Source: SFWF01 sp045636705 (GTDB taxonomy: Bacteria > Bacillota > Clostridia > Oscillospirales > Acutalibacteraceae). From it: a stretch of DNA of 64,000 nucleotides. The notes under the pieces were generated by a model. That model was not told where the DNA came from, did not search any database, and was given only the letters and a program-made list of their open reading frames with translations. Of the stretch, positions 16,607 to 25,603 are shown in pieces. The position numbers and the translations under genes are program-made. Each line of letters starts with the position of its first letter. Position 1 is the first letter of the stretch. Location: positions 1 to 64,000 of the forward strand of contig JAZTYA010000010.1 in NCBI GenBank assembly GCA_045636705.1, given 5' to 3'.

Positions 16607-18775
16607 TTAGATATTGATTTCGCAGTGAAGGTTTGCAACAAAGAGAACGTGTTCACCGGTATTCTGACAGGTCTTCATATCGTTATCGATATATGTAAAG
16701 TCTTCGCCGGTTAAGGTAAACTCAACCGTCTTTTTATCTCCCGGTGCTAAGTGTACCTTTGTAAATTTACGAAGTTTACGCTCAAACGGAGTGGTTGGGC
16801 AGAACTTCATCTTAACGAAGAGAAGCACGTTTTCGCCTATCTCATAGTTGCCCTTGTTTTCTACGTCAACCTTTACCTTAACGGTGGAGTTTTCTCCTAC
16901 CTCTGCAGTAAGATTTGAATACTCAATAGTTGTGTAAGAAAGTCCGTAACCAAAACTCATCCATGGCTTCGGAGTTTCAGAAACATAGTCTCTTCCTGCT
17001 TTTTCAGGGCTACCGGGTTGCTTAAATATGTTACCGCGAGCCGACTGCTTATGGTTATAGTAGCAGGGAATATGTCCTGTGGTTCTTGGGAATGAGAAGG
17101 AAAGCTTTGCACTAGGTGTCTTATCACCGAAGATAAGGTTTGCAAAAGCGTTACCGCCCTGCTCACCGCAACCCCAGCCGAACATAAAGGCATTGACCTT
17201 TTCAACCTCGTTCATTATCGCAAACTGGCGTCCGCCTAAAACAACAAGTAGGATAGGCTTTCCAACCTTAACTATTTCATCAAACAAACGTTGCTGAACG
17301 GTGGTTAACTCAAGCTTATGAGTATCATAACCCTCGTGGCAGGTAATCGAAGCGTCAACGAAATCACCGCCTGCGATATCTCCGCCTGCAGCAGAGCGGT
17401 CACCGAGCACTAGGAAAACAGTATCTGCCTTTTTAGCAGTTTCTACCGCTTCTGCGATTAACTCATCGGTTGTAAAGAGTGGTCCGCAACCCTTAGCATA
17501 GAGTACATTTTCTTCGCCTAGGCGGTTAACCATACCCGAATAGAAATCTACACAATGCTCTGTTCTTCTGATATAGTTGCCGATAAGGCTGTCCTTTGCA
17601 TTGTTGCCGATAACCGCAACCTTGCCAACCTTTTTTTCATCCAAAGGCAACATTCCGTCGTTTTTAAGAAGAAGGATAGATTCTTCGTCCAAACGGCGCG
17701 ACAACTCGATTGCTTCCTTGGAACGAGCCTTTTCTTTAAGTTCTGGCTTGTCATAAGGATTTTCAAAGAGGCCAAGCTTAAATTTAAGCTCTAACATACG
17801 AAGAACGGCTTCATCAACTAACTTTTCGTCAACCTCGCCCTTTCTAATAGCCTCTTTAAACTCTTCGCCGTAACCGAATACAACAGGAGCTTCAATATCA
17901 ACGCCTGCGTTAATAGCGCGCTTACCTGCATCAAGTCTTGTCGGGGAAATCTTATGTAAGTAGTTAAGCATCCAAATTCCGCCCCAGTCGGAAATTGTAG
18001 TGCCCTCAAAACCGAGTTCATCACGAAGAATCTCTCTTACATATCTTCTGGAAGCGTGTAAAGGTTCTCCGTCTACCTCGTTATATGCGGGCATTATAGA
18101 TAAAACTCCTGCATCGATGCACTTTTTGAAGGGTTCGAGCATTACTTCACGAACCTCACGCTCTCCTATATGGCCAGGTGCGATATTAAGTCCCTGCTCG
18201 GGCACGCCGTAAGCAATATAGTGCTTTGCGGTTGCAGCAACCTTGCTTTCCTGAAGTCCTCTAACGTAAGCGGCACCCATTTCTCCCGAAAGATAGGGGT
18301 CTTCACCGTATGCTTCCTGAGTTCTTCCCCAACGAGGGTCACGAGGAATATCAACGTTAGGAGCGAAAACCTGTCTTACACCATAAGCTTCACATTCAAG
18401 TCCGATTTGCTTTGCCATTTCATAAATGCCTTCAGGGTCAAAGCTTCCTGCTAGTCCTGCGCACTGTGGGAAAATGGTTGCTCTTTTGTCAAGATATCCG
18501 TGTAAAGCCTCAAAAGCATAAAGAAAAGGAATTCCAAGACGGGTTTTATTTAAAGCAAAGTCCTGAACCACCTTAACTACCTCGGGGTTGCCGGAATCCA
18601 ATGGAGCGCCAAAACATCCGCCACGAATGGGGAAGTCTTCTCCCTTTTCGATGAATTCCAAAAGTTGCTTCGGATTTTCATAGAAGGTTATCTGGTCAAC
18701 CTTTTCATCAAGAGTCATCTTGGAAAGAAGGTCAAGAGCTCTTTCACGGGGTGAAAGATTTGGGTTCTTATACAT
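16607..18775 (-). CDS. glycoside hydrolase family 3 exo-beta-glycosidase
   Basis: A 722-residue GH3 enzyme of the beta-glucosidase/beta-xylosidase type acting from non-reducing ends. The N-terminal barrel has PRDPRWGRTQEAYGEDP and KHYIAYG, and the nucleophile Asp is in TISDWGG. The second domain (about 370-590) includes LLKNDGMLPL and VLGDRSA, and a C-terminal fibronectin-III-like domain ends the protein. There is no signal peptide, so it probably works in the cytoplasm on imported oligosaccharides. AGGAGGAGC precedes the ATG. Substrate specificity cannot be read by eye. Confidence 0.93.
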   Translation of the reverse strand: MYKNPNLSPRERALDLLSKMTLDEKVDQITFYENPKQLLEFIEKGEDFPIRGGCFGAPLDSGNPEVVKVVQDFALNKTRLGIPFLYAFEALHGYLDKRATIFPQCAGLAGSFDPEGIYEMAKQIGLECEAYGVRQVFAPNVDIPRDPRWGRTQEAYGEDPYLSGEMGAAYVRGLQESKVAATAKHYIAYGVPEQGLNIAPGHIGEREVREVMLEPFKKCIDAGVLSIMPAYNEVDGEPLHASRRYVREILRDELGFEGTTISDWGGIWMLNYLHKISPTRLDAGKRAINAGVDIEAPVVFGYGEEFKEAIRKGEVDEKLVDEAVLRMLELKFKLGLFENPYDKPELKEKARSKEAIELSRRLDEESILLLKNDGMLPLDEKKVGKVAVIGNNAKDSLIGNYIRRTEHCVDFYSGMVNRLGEENVLYAKGCGPLFTTDELIAEAVETAKKADTVFLVLGDRSAAGGDIAGGDFVDASITCHEGYDTHKLELTTVQQRLFDEIVKVGKPILLVVLGGRQFAIMNEVEKVNAFMFGWGCGEQGGNAFANLIFGDKTPSAKLSFSFPRTTGHIPCYYNHKQSARGNIFKQPGSPEKAGRDYVSETPKPWMSFGYGLSYTTIEYSNLTAEVGENSTVKVKVDVENKGNYEIGENVLLFVKMKFCPTTPFERKLRKFTKVHLAPGDKKTVEFTLTGEDFTYIDNDMKTCQNTGEHVLFVANLHCEINI

Positions 18776-18825
18776 AATTGCTCCTCCTAAAAGAGTAATT
18801 TATTTTTATAAGGTTAGCATAACAT

Positions 18826-18860
18826 AAAGCGCCGAAAAACACAAGGTTTTTCGACGCTTT
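18826..18860. terminator. hairpin after nagB
   Basis: AAAGCGCCGAAAAAC pairs with GTTTTTCGACGCTTT (one mismatch/wobble) around five bases, between nagB and the GH3 promoter region. The T-run is weak on the minus strand, so termination after nagB may be partial. Confidence 0.55.
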
Positions 18861-18871
18861 TTTGAAAATTT

Positions 18872-19582
18872 TTACTTTTCAGAGAATATAACCGTAACGT
18901 CAGGATGGAGCTGTAAAATTGATGCAGGAACCATCGGGTCAACGGGGCCTTCAAACGACTTTTTTAGAATCTCCTTTTTAGCGGCGCCGTTAGCAATTAA
19001 GAGTACCTTTTTAGCCTGCATAATAGACATCATACCCATTGTAATAGCCTTCTTAGGAACCTCGTCTTCATTAGCAAAAAATCTTGCATTTGCCTTTATG
19101 GTTGACTCATCAAGCACTACCTCGTGGGTGGCTGCGGTAAATACGCTATCGGGCTCGTTAAAGCCAATGTGTCCGTCAAGACCTATGCCTAAAAGCTGAA
19201 TATCAATTCCGCCAAGGTCTTTTATCATTTTGTCATAAGCCTCGCCTTCTGCTTTAAGGTCGTCTGCGCAACCGTTGGGCACAAAGGTCTTCTCTTTATC
19301 GATATTAACAAAATTAAAGAGGTTGTGGTCCATAAAATAGCGGTAGCTTTGGTCGTTTGTGCCGTCAAGACCTACGTACTCGTCAAGGTTTACGCTTGTA
19401 ACCGAGGAAAAATCAAGTTTTCCTGCCTTGTTATCCTCGATAAGTCTTTTATATGTACCAACCGGAGAAGAACCGGTTGCCAAACCTAAAACCGGATTTG
19501 GCTTGGATTTAATAACGTCAGCTATAACGTCCGCCGCTAAATTACTTAATTCCTCATAATCTTTTGCTAAAACAAAATTCAT
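18872..19582 (-). CDS. nagB: glucosamine-6-phosphate deaminase
   Basis: Converts glucosamine 6-phosphate to fructose 6-phosphate and ammonia, the step that feeds amino sugars into glycolysis. The 236 residues show LATGSSPVGTY (phosphate loop), SVNLDEYVGL, and the catalytic segment LLGIGLDGHIGFNEP with the conserved Asp/His/Glu. It overlaps the upstream acyltransferase by one base (TAATG), the third gene of the glmM-like operon. A deaminase cotranscribed with a GlmM-type mutase puts opposite fates of glucosamine 6-phosphate under one promoter. Confidence 0.95.
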   Translation of the reverse strand: MNFVLAKDYEELSNLAADVIADVIKSKPNPVLGLATGSSPVGTYKRLIEDNKAGKLDFSSVTSVNLDEYVGLDGTNDQSYRYFMDHNLFNFVNIDKEKTFVPNGCADDLKAEGEAYDKMIKDLGGIDIQLLGIGLDGHIGFNEPDSVFTAATHEVVLDESTIKANARFFANEDEVPKKAITMGMMSIMQAKKVLLIANGAAKKEILKKSFEGPVDPMVPASILQLHPDVTVIFSEK

Positions 19583-20259
19583 TATTCATTGCCCCTTTTA
19601 AGAACTATTTTATCCTGTGCTTTTACAATAGAGTTTTCGGGATAAACGCCACGAAGAGCAGTTAAAGGATAAACCGTTGTATCCTTTCCGATAACGGTGC
19701 CGGGGTTTATAACACAACCACAGCCTACGTCTGCTCGGTCGGCTAAAATGCCACCCACCTTACGAATACCCGTAGGGTACTCTTCGTCGCCGTGAATAAC
19801 GACCGCCTTGCCGTCAGACTTAAGGTTTGAGCAAATTGAACCGGCTCCCATATGGGATTTATTCCCAATCACAGAATCTCCTACATAATTATAATGCGGA
19901 ACCTGAACATTTTCAAGTAAAATTGCGTTTTTTAGCTCGGTTGAATTGCCTATTACACAGTTTTTCCCCGTAATAACGTTCCCTCTAAGATAAGCGCCCG
20001 GTCGAATTTCGGTGCCACTACCTATTATAGCGGGAGCTTCTATTGTTACAAAGTCGGCAATTTTAACGTTTTCTCCTATTAAAACGCCCTTTTTAAGCTC
20101 GGTAAAGCCCTCTATTCCGCTATCTAGCAAATCCTCTATCAGACCCTTGATTTTAGGGAGCATTTCCCAAGGGTAAAGGCAACTGTCAAAAAGATTTTTA
20201 AGGTAAGGAACGTTGCAGTCAAAGAGTTCCTTTGTTTTCACCTTTTTATTCAACCGCAA
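19582..20259 (-). CDS. left-handed beta-helix acyltransferase, GlmU C-domain-like
   Basis: A 225-residue hexapeptide-repeat protein. After about 60 helical residues there are continuous [LIV]-G-x4 turns (LIGENVKIADFVTIE..., IGSGTEIRPG, ITGKNCVIGNSTELKN, YVGDSVIGNKSHMGAGS), as in the acetyltransferase half of GlmU. The pyrophosphorylase half is absent. Similar clostridial proteins are often labelled UDP-N-acetylglucosamine pyrophosphorylase-like. Sitting between a GlmM-type mutase (14-base overlap) and nagB, it may act on glucosamine 1-phosphate, but the substrate is inferred. Start and stop overlaps imply coupled translation. Confidence 0.8.
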   Translation of the reverse strand: MRLNKKVKTKELFDCNVPYLKNLFDSCLYPWEMLPKIKGLIEDLLDSGIEGFTELKKGVLIGENVKIADFVTIEAPAIIGSGTEIRPGAYLRGNVITGKNCVIGNSTELKNAILLENVQVPHYNYVGDSVIGNKSHMGAGSICSNLKSDGKAVVIHGDEEYPTGIRKVGGILADRADVGCGCVINPGTVIGKDTTVYPLTALRGVYPENSIVKAQDKIVLKRGNE

Positions 20260-21868
20260 AACCTCTTTCTATTATTGTAGTTACTATTTTCTCTGCATAT
20301 TCCTTGCAAAGAGCCTCTGTTTCGCTTTCTATCATAACGCGGACGACCGGCTCTGTGCCACTCTCTCTAAGAAGGGCTCTGCCGTTATCCCCGATAAGCG
20401 TCTTAACCTCTTCTAAAGAAGCTAAAACCGACTCATCCTTCATAACCACAGACTTGTTTTTAACCCTTACGTTCACTGTGTATTGAGGATAAAGGAAAAG
20501 GTTTTCGGTAAGCTTGCTTAAAGCAGATTTTTTATCGCACATTTCTTCCGCTATCATAATGGCGGTTAAAATTCCGTCGCCGGTTGTGGCGTATTTCTTT
20601 AAAATAATATGTCCCGACTGTTCGCCACCTATGCTATACCCGTTTTGTAGCATTTCTTCATAAACAAAACGGTCTCCAACCTTAGTCTGCACACAGTTTA
20701 TACCCTGCTTTTTAAGGCTTGAAACAAAACCGCTGTTTGACATAACCGTTGCAACTACCGTGTTTTCTGCGAGCATATCCTTGCCCTTTAGTCTGTTTGC
20801 TAAAAGATACATTATAGCGTCGCCGTCAACAACGTTGCCCTTTTCATCAACCGCCAAGCATCTGTCTGCATCGCCGTCAAAGGCAAATCCTACGTCTAAA
20901 TGCTTTTCTTTTACAAGGGCCGCTAAACGCTCTATTTTAGTTGAACCGCAATCCCTGTTTACGTTAAGACCGTCAGGCTCTACGCCGATTACGGTGGTTT
21001 CTGCGCCCAAGGCATCAAACACCGCGCGAGCTATCATCCAAGACGCTCCGTTGGCGCAATCGAGCGCAATTTTCAACTTTTTATAAGAATTTGAAGCTAA
21101 GGAAATTAAGTAGCCTACGTATCTGTTTCTTCCTGCAACAAAGTCGACGATTTTTCCGACTCCTTCGCCTGTTGCTAAGGGAATATCATTTCCCTTTATG
21201 CCGAGTGCCGACAAATCGTTGTCAAGATAAGCTTCGATTAGCGCGGTCGCCTCGTCGTCAAACTTTTCGCCATAGCGGTTTATAACCTTTATTCCGTTGT
21301 CAAAGTAAGGATTGTGGGATGCGGTTATCATTATTCCGCAGTCAAACTCATCCTGTCTTGCGACAAAGGAAACGCTCGGAGTGGTTGTTACGTGAAGCAT
21401 ATAAGCATCGGCGCCCGAAGCGGTTATTCCTGCCGCGATAGAGTACTCAAGCATATAGCTTGAACGTCTTGTGTCCTTGCCGATTACTATTCTTGGTCTG
21501 TATCCTGCCTGCTTTTGTCCCGAAAGGGAAGAGGCAAAATACCAACCTAAAAATCTGCCCACCTTATAGGCCTGCATTGAGGTTAAGCTAACGTTTGCTT
21601 CGCCACGAAATCCGTCGGTTCCAAAATATTTATTTTTAACTGTCGGCGCCTTTGAAAGCATACCAACTTCCTTTTTATCAAGCAGCAGTTCATCGGTGGA
21701 AATTCCAAAAAGAGCGCACATGGCCAAAACCTTGTCTATTTGCGGCAAAGCCTGGTCCATTTCCCACTTTGAAATTGCCTGACGAGAAACCGAAAGTTTT
21801 TCAGCTAATAGTTCTTGAGAAACACCGATTTCCTTTCTTAGTCCTATTATTTTTTCGCCTAGTGTCAT
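20246..21868 (-). CDS. XRE helix-turn-helix domain fused to phosphoglucosamine mutase (GlmM-like)
   Basis: A 540-residue fusion. Residues 1-65 are a Cro/C1-type HTH (LAEKLSVSRQAISKWE, then ISTDELLL). From about 78 it is an alpha-D-phosphohexomutase of the GlmM group: KYFGTDGFRGEAN, the phosphoserine loop MITASHNPYFDNGIK, metal loop FDGDADRC, GGEQSGHI, and RESGTEPVVRVM. All four active-site loops are intact, so it should interconvert glucosamine 6- and 1-phosphate. An internal ATG at 21661 preceded by AAGGAAG could yield a mutase without the DNA-binding part. Two downstream genes overlap it. GAGGAGG precedes the first ATG; a promoter-like TTGAAA-17-TATAGT lies upstream. A dual enzyme-regulator role is inference. 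Confidence 0.92.
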   Translation of the reverse strand: MTLGEKIIGLRKEIGVSQELLAEKLSVSRQAISKWEMDQALPQIDKVLAMCALFGISTDELLLDKKEVGMLSKAPTVKNKYFGTDGFRGEANVSLTSMQAYKVGRFLGWYFASSLSGQKQAGYRPRIVIGKDTRRSSYMLEYSIAAGITASGADAYMLHVTTTPSVSFVARQDEFDCGIMITASHNPYFDNGIKVINRYGEKFDDEATALIEAYLDNDLSALGIKGNDIPLATGEGVGKIVDFVAGRNRYVGYLISLASNSYKKLKIALDCANGASWMIARAVFDALGAETTVIGVEPDGLNVNRDCGSTKIERLAALVKEKHLDVGFAFDGDADRCLAVDEKGNVVDGDAIMYLLANRLKGKDMLAENTVVATVMSNSGFVSSLKKQGINCVQTKVGDRFVYEEMLQNGYSIGGEQSGHIILKKYATTGDGILTAIMIAEEMCDKKSALSKLTENLFLYPQYTVNVRVKNKSVVMKDESVLASLEEVKTLIGDNGRALLRESGTEPVVRVMIESETEALCKEYAEKIVTTIIERGFAVE

Positions 21869-21966
21869 AAAAACCTCCTCGACTGTTTTCCATTTTGTAG
21901 TATATTCATCTTAGTTTACTATAATTCAAAAACTCTGTCTTTTCAAGCAAGCCTACCTTGAACTTT

Positions 21967-21987
21967 TTCGCAACCAACGGTTGCGAA
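21967..21987. promoter_or_regulatory. perfect palindrome upstream of the XRE-GlmM operon, candidate operator
   Basis: TTCGCAACC, three bases, GGTTGCGAA: a perfect dyad about 100 bases upstream of the XRE-GlmM start and upstream of its promoter-like elements. It is not followed by a T-run in either direction, so it is not an obvious terminator. It could be the target of the HTH domain encoded next to it or of another regulator. Confidence 0.5.
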
Positions 21988-22006
21988 GCCTTTTAACAGA
22001 TAAAAA

Positions 22007-22036
22007 AATAAGCCCTCTGTTATCAGAAGGCCTATT
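22007..22036 (-). terminator. terminator after the GH2 gene
   Basis: A 13-bp stem (AATAGGCCTTCTG with CAGAGGGCTTATT, including G-T pairs) and a four-base loop, followed on the minus strand by a seven-T run. Confidence 0.85.
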
Positions 22037-22051
22037 TATAAGGTTTATTTA

Positions 22052-25000
22052 TTATTTAACAAGGTTTTTCTTGCCAAAAACGAATGCTGCAGCAAATAAT
22101 CCGCCACTTACAAGCATAATGGTCAACCAGGTTAGCCAGTTATACGTATCGCCTGCGTAAGGTGGCTCTTCGCCAATTTTAATTGTATATTCGGTTCTGC
22201 CGCCTGTGATATCGTTAACAACAAGCAAGCTGTCCTCGTCAAGATAATACTTATCAGCATCAATGGTGATGTAAGCGTTACCTTCAACCTTAACATCGTT
22301 CATAAGGTTTGCCATATTGTTTTCGTTGGTCCATTCGCTTGGAATGTAGATAGCCTTGTTTTTATGGTCAATTTCAACTTCGGTGCTTGTAAGGATGTAT
22401 CCGCTGATTTCAATCTCGTAAAGAGCTATCTGCGCTCCGCTTCCGCCTGAACCGCCATCAAAGTCAACACGGACGTAACGGCCCTGTACACTGTTTAGAG
22501 AGTCGGAAACAACACCTGCCACGTTATTGTTGCTTCTATCAACAACCAACTTCATATCATCTTCGGTTTCGCCAACATAAATCTTGTAGTAGTATTTTCT
22601 GCTGTTGCTCGACTTAAACATATGAAGTGTAGCATTGTTAAGAGTGTATACTCTTTCAAGGTCAATTGTAATGCTTCCCTTTGTTGCAACAGGGTTCCAC
22701 ATCAACTTCTGAAGGTCGGTAGTAACTGATGTTAGGTTTTCGGGGATTACACCGTCAACGGTAGTTTCTCCTCTTGTGCCTACAGAAACGGTTACTTGCT
22801 TGCCGATAGCAATACTTGAAGCATACATAATATACTCTGTAACTTCGCCGTTTTCAGCAGTGATGCGAAGCTTCATACCGCCTTCAACCGTACCCTCGGT
22901 AACAGGGTTGCCCTGAGCGTCAACAAGCTCAATCTTAGCATTGTATCTTGAAGTGAATACGTTGTTAATGTTAGCTGCATTGATAGTACCTGCGAAGGTA
23001 ATTGTGCCTGCAGTTTCATTTAAGTAAACCTTATCCTGATGGATGTGGATTTCGTTTTGTGCACTAGCAACTCTGGTCCAGTTAACCGAAGAAACACCAC
23101 TCTTAGCGGTAATATCAGAGCCTACGCTCTTTGCTGTGTAGGTTGCGGTTTCATTAACCTCGCCAAAGTTAACAGTCCACTTGAAGATGCCGTTGCCGTC
23201 GTTTTCAACTACTCCAAGGCTAACGTCGTTTCTGAAAAGCTCAATCTTATCAAGGTTTGAGTAAACTGTTACGGTGTTAGAAGCAATCTCACGCTCTGTC
23301 ACCTTAGAAGAAGCGATATGAATAACAGGATAGGTGTCCTTATCTACCCAGTTTGCCTGATAGATATAGAAGGAGTCCTTCTTGGTCTTTCTGTCACGAG
23401 TCATAAGACCCTTGTCGTTGATACCTCCGTTTTCACCTTCAACACGGGTGTATTCAGCGAAGTCATACATGTTCCAAATAGAAGAAATCCAAACTTCAGG
23501 ATGGTTATTGAATGCTGTTACAGCCTCTTCATGTACTATGTTCTGCCACTCTTCAGGATGGAAACGGCTAGAAGTTGGGTTGGGCTGTTCAGGATACTCG
23601 GTGTGATGGTTGGGGCTTGCGCCTGCGCCATACTCTGCAAGACCTACAGGCTCGTCTGCTCTGCCGTATTTATTAAGTTGCTTTCTCAAGAAAGCAATCA
23701 TTTCTTCAAAGGTGTTGCCGCCGTTTAGGTTTCCGTCGGTAACATACCATTTGGGATATACGTTAAATGCGGTAACATCGGTGTCCCAGTCGTACCAATG
23801 CTGGTCCCAACCTGCAGTCTGTGTTGTAAGTCTTGTTGGGTCTTCTTCGTGAGCAATATCAATAAGACCGTTTACGAAGGTCTTCATATTCTCAACGGAA
23901 ACTCCTGCTAACGCAAGCTCGTTTTCAATACCCCAAACAATGATAGATGCATGGTTCTTGTTCTGACGAATAAGTTCTTTTAGGTGGTTCTTTGCTCTTA
24001 CTACAAACTCAGGCATTATCTGAGTTGTGTCAGCACCATAATGAGGTGTAACGTTACTGATAAGACCAATTTCTGCCCAAACTAAAATACCGTATTTATC
24101 GCAAAGCTCGTAAGAATAGGGGTCGTGAGGATAGTGAGAAAGACGAACAAAGTTTGTTCCGATTTCATAAACGTTCTTGAAGGTGTCGTTCCACTGCTCG
24201 TGGGTCATAGCACTACCGGCGCCTTCATAGTCCTCGTGGTAAGCAACGCCGCGAAGAGGATAGTGCTTGCCGTTAAGGAATGAGCCTTCAGCTGTAACCT
24301 CAAAGGTTCTGAATCCAAAGCTTTCGGTAACCTTGTCTAAAAGAACGGTACCGTCAGCGGTGTAGATTTCAAAGTCTGCATAGTATAAGAAGGGGTCTTC
24401 TCTACCATTCCAAAGACGTGGGTTCTTAACGTCAAAGGTAGCCTTATAATCGGTTAAAGCATCGCTTAAGGTTACGGTTTCTTCCTTGGAAACGGTAAAG
24501 TCACCAGTCATTGTATCAGGGTCAAAATCTAAGAATTTTGCACCTACAACGTTATCAAAACCGTTCATTGCACGAAGTGTGGTCTTTACCTTAACGGTTG
24601 TCTCTGAACCGGTTTTTGCAAGCTTGGTATCAAGTGTTACCTTCCAGTCGTCCTCGTTGCCCCAAAGGTCGTCGTTATCAGCTCTCTCAGGAGTTACAAA
24701 AATTCCTGAAGTTGAAAGCTTGGTGTTGTCAACGCCGCCGTCATAGGTCTGAGCTACAGAAACGTTTGGAGTATAGATTATGTTTACGTTACCTGTAATT
24801 CCGGGGAACTTTGTAAATCCGCCTGCAACAGGTGGTGTATAGCTTGTAGAGTCGGTAATCTTTAAGGAAATGGTAACCTCTCCACCAAAGGCATTTCTAT
24901 TCTTGATTATGTCTGTAATATCATACTTAAAGTTTGTGTATCCGCCGTAGTGCTGACCTACCCAGAAGTTATCAACGTGGATACGCGTGTTAGGACCGCA

Positions 25001-25417
25001 AGCTTCAAACTCAAGCCAAACACGGCCGTTTTTCATTTCAGCGGGAACAGAAATAGTCTTTCTGTACCAGCCGTCGTGCTGCTCGTGTTCTTTAGCCTCG
25101 GTTGAATGCTCGGTCTCGGTTGGCCACCAGGTGTGGGGTGCGTCAACCTCTACCCAGGTGTATTCGCTTTCGCTGGGATATGCACCGTTAGAGTCGCCAA
25201 CAGCGTTTCTCTTGGTTTCGGTAAACATCCAGCCCTCGTTAATAGAGTATTTGGTTGTAACAGGTACACCTGCGGTTGTTCCTGTATTTGGAGTTGTTAG
25301 GGTTGTAACGGGGCTTTTTACTGCCGCAAATGCTGAAAAGCCCGGAATTACAAGGGCTGATACGAGCATGCTTAAAACCATAACAACTAACAAGGTTTTC
25401 TTCATTAGCTTTGCCAT
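22052..25417 (-). CDS. secreted, surface-anchored glycoside hydrolase family 2 enzyme
   Basis: A 1,121-residue extracellular GH2 (beta-galactosidase/beta-glucuronidase superfamily). A signal peptide (to about residue 32) leads into the sugar-binding jelly roll, an Ig-like domain and the TIM barrel (about 400-700). The acid/base Glu is in VWGIENELA and the nucleophile Glu in GLAEYGAG. C-terminal accessory regions include a bacterial Ig-like part and a discoidin-like domain (about 900-1010) that may bind carbohydrate. The end, AGDTYNWLTWLTIMLVSGG then KK, is a hydrophobic tail with positive charges and lacks a canonical LPxTG, so it is likely held as a membrane anchor or by an atypical sortase. 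Exact sugar unknown. Confidence 0.92.
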   Translation of the reverse strand: MAKLMKKTLLVVMVLSMLVSALVIPGFSAFAAVKSPVTTLTTPNTGTTAGVPVTTKYSINEGWMFTETKRNAVGDSNGAYPSESEYTWVEVDAPHTWWPTETEHSTEAKEHEQHDGWYRKTISVPAEMKNGRVWLEFEACGPNTRIHVDNFWVGQHYGGYTNFKYDITDIIKNRNAFGGEVTISLKITDSTSYTPPVAGGFTKFPGITGNVNIIYTPNVSVAQTYDGGVDNTKLSTSGIFVTPERADNDDLWGNEDDWKVTLDTKLAKTGSETTVKVKTTLRAMNGFDNVVGAKFLDFDPDTMTGDFTVSKEETVTLSDALTDYKATFDVKNPRLWNGREDPFLYYADFEIYTADGTVLLDKVTESFGFRTFEVTAEGSFLNGKHYPLRGVAYHEDYEGAGSAMTHEQWNDTFKNVYEIGTNFVRLSHYPHDPYSYELCDKYGILVWAEIGLISNVTPHYGADTTQIMPEFVVRAKNHLKELIRQNKNHASIIVWGIENELALAGVSVENMKTFVNGLIDIAHEEDPTRLTTQTAGWDQHWYDWDTDVTAFNVYPKWYVTDGNLNGGNTFEEMIAFLRKQLNKYGRADEPVGLAEYGAGASPNHHTEYPEQPNPTSSRFHPEEWQNIVHEEAVTAFNNHPEVWISSIWNMYDFAEYTRVEGENGGINDKGLMTRDRKTKKDSFYIYQANWVDKDTYPVIHIASSKVTEREIASNTVTVYSNLDKIELFRNDVSLGVVENDGNGIFKWTVNFGEVNETATYTAKSVGSDITAKSGVSSVNWTRVASAQNEIHIHQDKVYLNETAGTITFAGTINAANINNVFTSRYNAKIELVDAQGNPVTEGTVEGGMKLRITAENGEVTEYIMYASSIAIGKQVTVSVGTRGETTVDGVIPENLTSVTTDLQKLMWNPVATKGSITIDLERVYTLNNATLHMFKSSNSRKYYYKIYVGETEDDMKLVVDRSNNNVAGVVSDSLNSVQGRYVRVDFDGGSGGSGAQIALYEIEISGYILTSTEVEIDHKNKAIYIPSEWTNENNMANLMNDVKVEGNAYITIDADKYYLDEDSLLVVNDITGGRTEYTIKIGEEPPYAGDTYNWLTWLTIMLVSGGLFAAAFVFGKKNLVK

Positions 25418-25555
25418 AATTTTCCTCCTAATAATAAAAGTTTTATTCGAAACTTCTTCACGATAATATTACCATTTTTATGGACTTCTGTCAAGCAAAT
25501 GTTGTGCAATGTTACAATTAGTTGCGCTTTTTTTACAAATTGTTTAAAAACGGAA

Positions 25556-25583
25556 AAATCAGGCAGGAAAACCTGCCTGATTT
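25556..25583 (-). terminator. terminator after the GH109-like gene
   Basis: AAATCAGGCAGG/CCTGCCTGATTT, a 12-bp perfect stem with a four-base loop and a T-run on the minus strand, between the Gfo/Idh gene and the GH2 promoter region. Confidence 0.9.
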
Positions 25584-25603
25584 GATTAAAAAAGCGACTA
25601 AAA

